Source: Phytophthora sp. 'mugwort'
Lineage: Eukaryota; Oomycota; Peronosporomycetes; Peronosporales; Peronosporaceae
Reading direction: 5' to 3'
DNA length: 64,000 nucleotides
NCBI GenBank assembly: GCA_033558025.1
Contig: JAUCEF010000009.1
Span: 868,001 to 932,000, forward strand
The translations under genes were made by a program, and so were the position numbers. This document shows, one piece after another, positions 55,673-64,000 of the stretch. Within the stretch, counting starts at the first letter, position 1, and every line of letters begins with the position of its first letter. The notes beneath the pieces are model-generated. The model did no database searches and was not told the DNA's origin. It saw only the letters and a list, made by a program, of their open reading frames with translations.

Positions 55673-56653
55673 TCACACGCCAATGTACTTGAAGAAGATG
55701 AGGCCAACGGCCATGAGGAACATGCCGCCCAGTGTGCCGGCCGATACGAGGTGCATCCGGCCATTGGCGTACATGTACGCGGTGGGGATGATCTCCTTCA
55801 TGCTAATACCGGACAGCATGCCGGCACACAGGCCATAGAGAACTCCTTGTGTCTGGTTGTCAGCGTTCATGCCCAGCGACGCAAACGCCACGAGGCCGCC
55901 GATGTGTTGCGCAATGGCTGACAAGAAGCACCAGAGCAAGCCGCGGCACGTGCTGCCCGTCGCGAAGTAGATCGGAGCGGCCACGGCGATGCCCTCGGCG
56001 AGATTGTGCAGGGCGACGCCAATAGCCAGAGACAGACCGATCCACGCGTGCTCGGAGGAGGCCACGAACGTGGCAATGCCCTCGGGGATGTTGTGGATAC
56101 CCACAGCGATAGCACTGAGGACGCCCATACGCTGGAGCTTCTCCTTGGCCGCTTCATCCATCTTAATGAACACGTCATTTCCTTGGTTCTGGACGAGCTC
56201 GACCGGCGGCTTGACTTCAAAGGTGCCTTCTTCGAACGATAGTCGGTCGCGCTGCATCCGAGCCGTGCCGTTCATATTCTGGCCCGGAGTGAGCTTCTGC
56301 ACGATGAAGTCGACCAGGTAGCTGATGAGGATACCACCGCCGAAACACCCCGTGGCCGCTAGCCACGCGTTGCCCTGGTCGTCGTCGTCTTCGCTCGAGT
56401 TGCTCCCGCTGTCATCAAGACTGAAGGCGTCGTTGAACTCCTTGAACGAATTGGCGAACAGCACTACAAGCGCCTGGAAGAGCGTGATGCCACCAGAGAC
56501 GCTGAGCAGCACCGCCATGAACATGGGGCTGGCGAGCTGCAGCAGTTTGTTGCTGAAAATGACGCAGCCGCCGAGCACGGTAGCCAATGCGGCCAGCGCA
56601 TTGAGCCCGAAGGTCGCGGTGAGATCGAGCGAACTTTCTTCTTCGATGGCCAT
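55673..56653 (-). CDS. ZIP-family metal transporter, array copy 2
   Basis: 326 residues from ATG 56653. An upstream in-frame ATG at 56698 adds 15 residues, but MAIEEESSL aligns with the start of copy 1. Same architecture as copy 1: acidic loop with DDSGSNSSEDDD, linker, then HNIPEG and HNLAEG helices, and a C-terminal half almost identical in pattern (MHLVSAG...IFFKYIGV). Clearly a tandem duplicate, more GC-rich at third positions than copy 1. Expected to carry zinc or related divalent metals across a membrane. Confidence 0.9.
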   Translation of the reverse strand: MAIEEESSLDLTATFGLNALAALATVLGGCVIFSNKLLQLASPMFMAVLLSVSGGITLFQALVVLFANSFKEFNDAFSLDDSGSNSSEDDDDQGNAWLAATGCFGGGILISYLVDFIVQKLTPGQNMNGTARMQRDRLSFEEGTFEVKPPVELVQNQGNDVFIKMDEAAKEKLQRMGVLSAIAVGIHNIPEGIATFVASSEHAWIGLSLAIGVALHNLAEGIAVAAPIYFATGSTCRGLLWCFLSAIAQHIGGLVAFASLGMNADNQTQGVLYGLCAGMLSGISMKEIIPTAYMYANGRMHLVSAGTLGGMFLMAVGLIFFKYIGV

Positions 56654-57182
56654 GGCTGAACGCGCGCGACTTGATGCAAATTGAAGAGTGATCGACACGT
56701 CTTCCGGCCACTTCGGACTGGCTGGCGGCAGTTCAGATAGCGGACAGCCTCATACACACAAGTGCACTATGTAAGTGCATCGGAGACTGGACGCAGGTGC
56801 ACCCGAAAAAGATCACGATTCTCGCAATCCAGAGCAACGTCTTAGGCGAGACCATGGAGGTCTGTGCTCTCACCACAAGGCCGTTATAGTATAACGATGT
56901 ATAACTTATACATCGACGAGCAATTAACGGCGAAGAGTCGCAACCAGTCCCACCCAGACGCCAGTGGCGCGTATTTGTACTTGTCCGGTTGCACTAAGAC
57001 TTGCTGTGATGGACTGTCTGAACCCTGGCGGCACGCAGTAGGAGGATAGTGGGAAGAAAAGGACAGCAAACGATCACACGAATAAGTCTCATCTCGGGTA
57101 TTCTTTAGTTGGGTATGAACCTGCGTATACTAACGCTTCAACCGTATTGAGCATTGTTTCTATTGATTACAGTCGTTAGACC
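56654..57182. other. Spacer between ZIP copies 2 and 3
   Basis: Upstream region of copy 2 and 3' region of copy 3. Frames here are short and unconvincing. Confidence 0.5.
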
Positions 57183-57545
57183 TTAAACAGCCATGTACTT
57201 AAGCAGAACAAGGCTGGCACCCATGAAGACCATGCCGAAGAGGCCCCCATTTGACACGAGATGTACACGTCCATTACCGTACAAGTGCGCCGTAGGGAAA
57301 ATTTCCTTGAGGCTGATGCACGTGAGCATACCGGCCACGAGGCCATCGAGCATACCCTGTGAAAAGTTATCGGTGTTCTTCCCCAAGATGCCAAATGGCC
57401 AAGAACCCCCCAAGATATTAACCAACAGACGCCACGAGACGCCACATGACTGCTTTCCACATGCTGTTCGTGGCATTTTCCACAGCATTTGGGGAAAACA
57501 ACGAATTTCATTAATGGGCATATGTGCACCACTGCTCATCCAAAA
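57183..57545 (-). pseudogene. ZIP transporter copy 3, 3' half
   Basis: Corresponds to the last third of ZIP copies 1 and 2. A decayed stretch has ATNSMWKAVMWRLVASVG followed by a stop and a frameshift, then a well-kept end with MLDGLVAGMLTCISLKEIFP and VHLVSNGGLFGMVF...LKYMAV, stop at 57183. It is separated from its 5' half (63480-63886) by the DIRS-like element. Confidence 0.82.
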
Positions 57546-57593
57546 AGGGACGAGGAGAGCGGAGCCCCCTGAAGGGCATGCAGCATATGCCCA

Positions 57594-58854
57594 CTAGTGA
57601 AGTGTTGAATCGACCTTGGAGCCGGAGACCATGTCGGTGGCGAGGGAAGTGATAGATTCCGTGCAGAGGTTGGTGTGCATCTTGAAGGTGTCAGAGACCC
57701 ACCGACCGTGGAACTGGATCGCAATAGCGACCACTCCTGCTCGATACATGTGCGTTGCACTCCCAGCACGTAGGGAGTGGGGACTGAAGTTCTTTGGGAT
57801 CTTTGCCATTTTTGGCAGCGGCCATCTTGATCACACTGGTCAGCTATGATGTTGAGATGCACGCCGGCTTGCCAGTGCGCCATTGGTGCACTGCTACCGG
57901 AGTTCCGAGAGGAAGAGATTGTCTTGCCCGTAGTAGAAAAAGAGCACCAAGTACCAGACATAGAAAATTGTGCCCTGACCGATACAACAGTCGAGCTGTA
58001 GCATGACCGCGGTTGATCTTCAAACCGCGAAGCCTCATGTGTACTGTTCGCGCTTCCGTCGGCGATAACGTCGGTTCCCCGACCGCATCCAGGACAACCA
58101 GGTCCTCCGCTCTCAGAGCAAACCACTTGAATGAGTTTCCGCTGATGGAGACGATTTCCGAGCGTCTTAAGAGGAAGAAGAACGCCACGCACACGACCCC
58201 GACCCCCCCCCCCCAGAGCGCCTGAGCAAAGGGATCTTCAAGCCGCAGGGACTGAAAGCAGGTCTCGAGAAACCGAATGGACACCGGAGCCGTGTGTCTC
58301 AGAGGCGTGTCGAGACGGCAGATCCCTTTTAAGAGTATGCGAACGTGTGGGTGTGCAGTCGGAAGAGCCTTACCCGCCGCTGCGAAGACGTGGCGAATTC
58401 CTTGTAGCATGTTGATAATGGAAGATCCGCGAAGCGGGCCACCAACGCCAAATCCATATTGAAGCCCGTGCAGGATAAACTTGGAAAATGCTTGAATACG
58501 GTTCCCATCGGAGACACCCGAGAGCCATGGCTGGATTCCACGTCTTGAAGTCCAGGCCGTCCACTTTGTCATGGCTGCAGAGTACTTGGTAAAGGTAGAG
58601 TCAGCAACGGAACGCTCGCGGAGATATCGTGCCAGAGCGTTGAAAAAAAAAAGTCCGAGGACGTCTACCTCCGTTGAGACCTGCATCCAACCACGAGTTA
58701 GCTCTTCGAACTGAATAGGCATGCGACAGGTGCGCGTCAATGCGGGATCCTGCGTCTGACCTGGTATTGTCGACCCCGGCGATGTGGGAAGCGGAGAAGC
58801 GGGGGTGGAGGGAACTCTCCCCAGTATCCAAGGAGTTGATGATGTCCTGAGCAC
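57594..58854 (-). pseudogene. Tyrosine recombinase of the DIRS-like element
   Basis: First part 58854-57844: an N-terminal core-binding-like region (LARYLRERSVADSTFTKYSA, FSKFILHGLQYGFGVGG, INMLQGIRHVFAAAGKALP) and the first catalytic Arg in FFLLRRSEIVSI. After a frameshift, 57594-57809 has the HxxR box SPHSLRAGSATHMYRAG and FHGRWVSDTF, where the late His/Trp sits; the nucleophile Tyr expected a little after it is not seen (TNLC follows where a Tyr is typical). In the family it inserts circular cDNA by strand exchange. The frameshift and missing Tyr imply it is inactive. Confidence 0.75.
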
Positions 58855-58889
58855 GTGTGTTACGCGACGCGAGGCGGTTTTACCACGCT

Positions 58890-59592
58890 ACGGCCGATGT
58901 ATTGTCGATGCGGAAGTGGACGTGGAGGGGGCGACCCCGTGGAATGCACTCTGGGACCATCGAGCACCCCATTCGTGGGTAGCGAACGCGCACGAAAGCA
59001 ATTCCCGGAAATTGATATTGAACCCATTGGCTTCCCCGGTCTTAAAACGCGCGATGAGCTGAAGCTCCTGGGGCGAGTACTGGTAAGTCAGTGTAGTCTT
59101 GGCCTTCACATCGAGAGCGCACAGCCCGTGGTCGCATGCGTCCATCTCCACCACCACGTCAGGCTCCGGGAGACCGTTAAAATACTCGAGAACTACGCCG
59201 TTCAGAAGCGGAGAGTAATGTATCTGCCACCACCAGAGCAGATCTTGTTTGATTGAGTCGCGTACGGTGACATGTCGGAACCTGTGAAGGTTTATCTCTC
59301 TCTCTACCGGAGGTGCTGGAGGAACGGACGGGCTGACCTGGCGCATGTTGCTACGTGACGCAGGCTTCCCATGAGGGGCCGATACGCTTCGGCGTGAGCG
59401 TGCTCGAGTGGAATGCCTTAGACACAAGCTTGATGGCCTTAGAGATATTGGCAGCCGGCATCGAGACCGTTTCAGCAATGGAGTCAAACTGCAACCCCCA
59501 GGGCCTTTTGGCTCGTATTCCACGTCGTGAATTTGTCCTCGCTTACGGCATCGCTTCCTAGTATAGCGGTCATCGTGTAACGCAGCGAGCAT
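58890..59592 (-). pseudogene. RNase H region of the DIRS-like element
   Basis: Open minus-strand frame with SIKQDLLWWWQIH, VVVEMDACDHGLCALDVKA and FKTGEANGFNINFRELLS. The Asp of VEMDA and Glu of FRELL fit the RNase H acidic centre. The preceding frame (59300-59592) is basic and Pro/Ser-rich and poorly conserved. Confidence 0.72.
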
Positions 59593-60385
59593 TCCATGTC
59601 GTCGCAGTTGGAACCGATATCAGCGGCGACGTTGATAGAGTCATCAACCCAGTGGTACTTGAAGAATCCCCTTGGATTTTGCCTGTTGCACGTGCCCCAT
59701 GGACAAAAGTTATCGCACCACCGATGATTTCATACTCGCTAGGTGAGACCGTCCATCCGAATGGGCACGCAAGCTCAATGACGAGTGCATTCTCAGACTC
59801 AATGCAACCAGCAAACAGGTGCACGCTGGGGCTATGAATACTGACATTGTGAACGCTGACGTCACGTCACCTGCCATGATCTTGATCTCGGCGTCTGGAT
59901 TGGTCCGCTTCGTCCGTCTTATCTCGGAGGCGACAGCGTCACAATGTCGATAGTCGGCCCTTGGGATAGCGGCCTTGTCTGTAAGATCGTTGATTGAAAG
60001 GCCCCTCCGGGAACGATAAATCATGGATAGTTCTTCCAGATGACAGTGGGTCACCACCCGCTTTGTCGACGACACCGAATGGGCTCAAAAACACTTCGGA
60101 CCACAATCAAAGTAGGTCCATGTCCAGTACAAGGCACCTCCACGCGTCTTGTTCCTTGCGGATGTTCTTACGCAGAATGTTCACCCTCTCATCTGCCGAA
60201 CCATGGTTTGCTGGTGGTTTCGATTGAAGCGGTACGTCCTCATTGAGCACGCGCATGCCTTCCGCTGCTATGTCTTGCGGTTTCTCCGATTGCTGGTAGT
60301 CGTTGCATACCTGCGCGAGCACTGCCGGAATCACATGCTTGTTTGGGCGGTAGTCCGATTCCGTCTGGCCGCGTATAAATTCCAC
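59570..60385 (-). pseudogene. Reverse transcriptase of the DIRS-like element
   Basis: N-terminal fingers in 60107-60385. The palm region at 59710-60075 has RHCDAVASEIRRTKR and IKIMAGDVTSAF, which holds the first Asp. 59570-59824 has ELACPFGWTVSPSEYEIIGG and, in a neighbouring frame near 59650, a WVDDSINVAA active-site motif. Frames change several times. Confidence 0.75.
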
Positions 60386-60698
60386 AACGCTGGCAGAGGC
60401 ATCTGTGTATTCCGACAGCGTACGTTGCAGAGGCGCCTTGGGTAGAAACTCAGTGCCGCTTGATGCCTGCTTGGACGCAGGAAATACCGACGCTGGAAGT
60501 TGCAGACCGACTTTTTGCTAAAGCCTTGGTCATCGATAGCCGACGAAGTGCTTCAGTGGCCGAAGCACGGCGGACTGCCTTGTCGGTTACCTGAGTAGCC
60601 CTCGCACTAGTTATTACGATACGCGTTGCGTGTGTTTTAACTTCGACGAGTTGTCTGCATGTTCGCGCACCATGTGGCTCTTCATCCGCTTGGACAAT

Positions 60699-60850
60699 CC
60701 TAGGCTCTATGGCCATCACAGGATCTGAAGGTGCCCTAGGATGTATGGCCATCTCAGTTGCTAATGTTGCCCTAGGCTGTATGGCATCCTCAAATGCAGG
60801 TGGCTGTACGCCGTTCGAGTTGCGCTAGGCTGTATGGCCGTCATAGGTGC
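60699..60850. repeat. Degenerate 36-bp tandem repeat
   Basis: CCTAGGCTCTATGGCC-like units start at 60699, 60735, 60771 and, after a longer spacer, 60824. They lie between the Gag and reverse transcriptase parts of the DIRS-like element. Confidence 0.6.
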
Positions 60851-63294
60851 GGATGGCTGTGTAGACGGGTGACGCTCAGTAGACGCGGAGGTCGCAAGTT
60901 GTTGTGGTGGCTGCAGCACGGGCCCGATCGTCGAATTCCGACCGCGCATGTCACTGCGCAACATTGAGTATGGAATTTGGTCCAAACTCGGATTTCCGAA
61001 GGATAATTCACAGAAATCCGCGCTTGTCGTCGCGACGCGGTAATTTCATCCCCCATCCCACCCACATCGCCTCCCGGCGTACTGGCTTCGGCTTCGACGG
61101 CTCGAAATAAACTTGACTTACTTGAGGATTGAGGGAGAATAGAATTATTATTATCTTGTTTATCCCAGTCTTCATACCGAAGTGACAGAGAGTCGTCATC
61201 ACCTCGGCCTCTCCAGTTCCTGACACCACGCTGACTCTGGTTGTGCTCCGAGCCCCAACCTCCCCAACCTCTGCGGCGCGGGTACGTTTCCTGGGCCCAG
61301 TCCTTCACACGACGAGGGATGTCGCCGGTCAGCCAGTCGTGGGTACGCTTGGAGTGTCCGCAGCGTTCGCGAGTGCCACCGGAACACATCACTCCAACAA
61401 GGAACGGAGGCATGGCTCCTCACCACGACGGTTCACCGGGATGATAGCTCCGATCTCATCCGGCACACTCTTCTCTCTGCGCCCTTGGTTGCCACTGTGG
61501 CGTGATCGTTGCTGATCGCGCGCCTCGCTGTACCGGCCTGGAGGCTGGAGCGGGGGGGGGGGGGACTGCGACAGTGTGTTCACCAGAGCCATGGTCCACT
61601 CCGGCGACTTGTATCAATCGCCTCCACCGCTTTGCTGAAGCCGCTCCACCACGCAGGGCCGTCGTACTGCATGTGGCCAAGTGCGGAGGAGCCACTTGCT
61701 TGCGTACAGCAGGACCAGCTTCACGTGCACCGGCAGGCGACCAGGATTCGCGGACTTGTTCTTGGACACGAAGATCCGGAGTGTAACGGGGTTACATGAA
61801 GGTAACATGAGTGTAGCCGTGCTACGTGTCACCTTGTAGTAAGTGGTACTTGGTACCACTTGGATTAACGGGATTTCAGTACGTGGCCACAGGGCCACTC
61901 GATATGCATTTGACTAGGTTAAACTATGGTAGATAGTTAGAGTCATACGTTTACACCACAGGCGGCTTTACCGCAGATAAGCAAACAAATAACAGTTCAG
62001 TTTTAACATCAAAGAGAGTATTGCCCTAGGTTTAGGAATACTGACACTTTGAGTCTTTAGTGGTATAACTAAAGTGATCTAAGCCTCTGCGGAGACCTTA
62101 GGGGTTAGGATAACCGCAGCTAACACTCGGAGAGTCATATGTCTTCCTCTTACTCACTATGCTACGCAGCCACGCTGCGGAGCCGCTTCGTCACCAAAAG
62201 CATGTGGTCATGCCACATTGCTTGACCCATCTTCGTCAGGCCGTGTAGACCGTTCAGTATGTCATCGTACGGCCAACAGCTGGTGGCTGCCCGCGGGAGG
62301 GTGGCCGACGGGCTGAAGTCGCATGCGAGTTCCCATTCGACGACCCTGCCTCCAACGTGTCCTGCTCGTTTTCCTCGCGGAAGTGAAGGATTGTCAGGCC
62401 TCTTGAGCCCAGTCGACCGGAAAATAGTGCCATCAGCACCGTCGGGGAAGTCTTGAACCCCAGGCACTTCGCTTCACACAAGCCTAGCACAAAAGACACA
62501 GGACACAATGGTTTACCTTCCGACGGAATGAGCCCTTGAACATGCGGTTCGCCACCAGCATGTGGGCTTGAGGAAGATGGTAGTCGCCCTTAATCTTCTT
62601 GGGTTGTTTCGGGAAACTGGCGCTGGTAAGTTGCTGGAGTTGCTGGACGCGGTCACTTGGGAGCTCGCCTTAGTCGTTCGGGTTCGTTAGCACGGCCAGC
62701 GAGTGACACACACCTTGGACTTGGCGTCTCAGACTCTGTAGCTCCTGTCGTAGTAGCAGCAGCTCGTCTTGGACACTTGGTGGCGGTAAGGCCACTGACG
62801 CCGTCACGACACCGGGAGCTTCGGCTGGAAGGGGGCGCTCCGCTTGCGAGGCCAGGTTGAAACGACGACAAAAAGTCGGTGAGGTCGAACTCCGTCGACT
62901 GTCGAGTCGTCGTTCCCGTACGCGTGGCCGTGCTTGGAGAAACCATCTCCATCGGGGTCATAGTGCGCTCGTCGGTGTTGGATGGCTTGGCAGTGGGAGA
63001 AGGGTGAGGCTCGGCTCTGCGAACCAGCTTCTTCTTACCCTTCTTGGCCTTCTCTTCCTCTGCCGGGGGCGGTTTGCGCTTCGCCACTCGCTTGGACGCA
63101 CGGATGGGAGGGGGCTTGGAGGTCGAGCGAGCCCGAGACGTCGTCCACGCAGCCCTGTTAGTCGTGATATCGACGACTTCCACAGTCGAGATCGCGGCGG
63201 GCACGGGTACCTCAGTTGTAGCAGTGGTCGCCGCGGGACCCCCAGCCTCAGTCGAGGAGGCTCCGGTGGTCGTGTCAGGCGCTTGGGTGGTCAT
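60800..63294 (-). pseudogene. Gag-like protein of the DIRS-like element, split by a solo LTR
   Basis: From ATG 63294 (MTTQAPDTTTG): a Thr/Ala/Pro-rich start, strongly basic runs (SKRVAKRKPPPAEEEKAKK), then LTDFLSSFQPGLASG. The frame breaks at 62653. Further pieces: 62162-62467 (DDILNGLHGLTKMGQAMWHD); after the LTR, NKSANPGRLPVHVKLVLLY with SKWLLRTWP (about 61620-61770); and a Cys/His part at 61330-61413 (MCSGGTRERCGHSKRTHDW) followed by Arg/Gly-rich sequence. Function would be nucleic-acid packaging. Not intact. Confidence 0.6.
61782..62127 (+). repeat. Solo LTR with 5-bp target duplication
   Basis: Begins TGTAACGGGGTTACA and ends TAACACT. Flanked on both sides by CGGAG (61777-61781 and 62128-62132). 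No internal retroelement sequence accompanies it, so it is what remains after LTR-LTR recombination. It cuts the minus-strand Gag reading frame of the DIRS-like element. Confidence 0.8.
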
Positions 63295-63479
63295 GGCGTC
63301 GTGTTGAATCTTGTAGGGATAGAAACCCCTCTTAAAACTTGCGTGAATTTCGTGTCTTGGTCGAAAGCTGAACTGGGGAGTTCGCAGCTCGCAATGGATG
63401 GCCCGCACAGAATATGTGTGCCGTACCCAGTTTGTGTGTATATGTGTAAAAGATCGTTTCCTTTCGTGCCTCCAGGAAA

Positions 63480-63886
63480 TGCCGGCGTCACAACGGTGAT
63501 ATCCTCAGCGATATTGTGCAGACCAATACCGACTGCCAGGGCCAGACCGATAAACATGTGCTCAGACGAGGCCATCATCGTCGCTACACGTTTTGGAATA
63601 TTGTGGAGCGTGATGGCGATGACATCCAAAATCCCCAGTCGCGTCCGTCTTGTTTTCGCGACTGAAGGCGATCGCGAACTCAAAGAACGAATTGGAGAAG
63701 AGCACCACGAGGCCCTGGAAGACTACTAGGCCGCCCGAAAAGCTCAACCAAACGGACATCACGCGCGGGTTAACTACACGGAGCAGATACTGATTGAAGA
63801 CGAGAACCCGCCGAATAATGTCCCTAATGACGCCCCGAGGTTGATCTGGAACGCCGCAGAGACGTTCATGTCTCCTCAATCGCCAT
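63480..63886 (-). pseudogene. ZIP transporter copy 3, 5' half
   Basis: Begins ATG 63886 (MAIEE, as in copies 1 and 2) and shifts frame within seven codons. Hydrophobic helices follow (VVNPRVMSVWLSFSGGLVVF, GLVVLFSNSFFEF). The whole variable loop is missing, and the metal-site helices follow directly: LHNIPKRVATMMASSEH and GIGLHNIAEDITVV. In the first site the Glu-Gly of HNIPEG has become Lys-Arg. Homology then stops at the DIRS-like element border near 63480. Confidence 0.82.
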
Positions 63887-64000
63887 TTTGCGCTCCCTTA
63901 CATGGTGTCTCGCAATCAAAATTGAATCTGACTATATAGTTCCCATTGACACTGTGATCTAGCACCAAGGCCGTCGTAAATTATGACATCTAGTCGCGTA
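63887..64000. other. Upstream region of ZIP copy 3
   Basis: Short remainder to the window edge. No feature seen. Confidence 0.4.

Larger units (their letters stand above)
57546..63479 (-). mobile_element. DIRS-like tyrosine-recombinase retroelement inserted in ZIP copy 3
   Basis: On the minus strand in order: Gag (63294 down to about 60800), reverse transcriptase (about 60385-59570), RNase H (about 59260-58890) and a tyrosine recombinase (58854-57594). Reverse transcriptase plus tyrosine recombinase, with no DDE integrase, defines the DIRS/Ngaro group. These elements insert without target duplication. The borders are set only by where ZIP homology stops and resumes, so they are good to about 20-50 bp. 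All genes are frame-broken. A solo LTR lies within the Gag part. Confidence 0.8.

Noticed and set aside
58199..58217. Homopolymer runs (C at 32656 and 58204, G at 61550) as functional signals
   Set aside because: Simple runs inside decayed elements; they may only mark places where frameshifts or sequence errors are likely.

Overview
The window looks like nuclear DNA from a plant-pathogenic oomycete, most likely Phytophthora or a close relative. Four things point there: short GT-AG introns of about 65-80 bp; intact genes set in repeat-rich DNA; a transposon mix typical of oomycetes (piggyBac, PIF/Harbinger, hAT, MULE with a ULP1 protease, pogo, Ty1/copia, Ty3/gypsy, DIRS-like); and a Crinkler-type kinase-like relic. 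No rRNA, tRNA or CRISPR array was seen. The species call is inference.

Layout. 1-9.0 kb: the tail of an LTR retroelement, a complete but decayed piggyBac (TTAA target duplication, 14-bp terminal repeats) and a two-gene Harbinger element. 9.2-25.6 kb: a large inverted duplication. Near-perfect arms (9917-14425 and 20525-25033, about 4.5 kb each, two differences seen) each carry an Elongator subunit ELP6 gene, a NEK-like kinase gene and a kinesin motor gene. The 6.1-kb spacer is a Crinkler-type kinase-like pseudogene split by two hAT elements. Just outside the arms lie two diverged DUF7587-like copies in mirror orientation. 25.6-43.3 kb: gene-poor and full of decayed elements: nested MITEs, a pogo fragment, an unrecognised coding-like block, MULE-ULP1, copia, a second piggyBac preceded by a SET domain, and gypsy. 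43.5-53 kb: a third DUF7587-like relic, a cytochrome P450 pseudogene, an intact BED-hAT transposase-like gene, a leucine carboxyl methyltransferase-family gene, a membrane protein with EF-hands, SAM, FN3 and a FYVE-like finger (STIM-like order), and a small secreted or membrane protein. 54.2-64 kb: a tandem array of three ZIP metal transporters. Two are intact; the third is a pseudogene split by a DIRS-like tyrosine-recombinase retroelement of about 5.9 kb, which itself carries a solo LTR.

The genes that look functional are ELP6, the NEK kinase and the kinesin (two copies each), the methyltransferase, the EF-SAM-FN3 protein, the small secreted protein, two ZIP transporters and possibly the 779-residue BED-hAT gene. 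They do not form one pathway. The main biological interest lies in the duplicated core-gene block, the unusual kinesin motor, the STIM-like receptor and the SET-piggyBac association.
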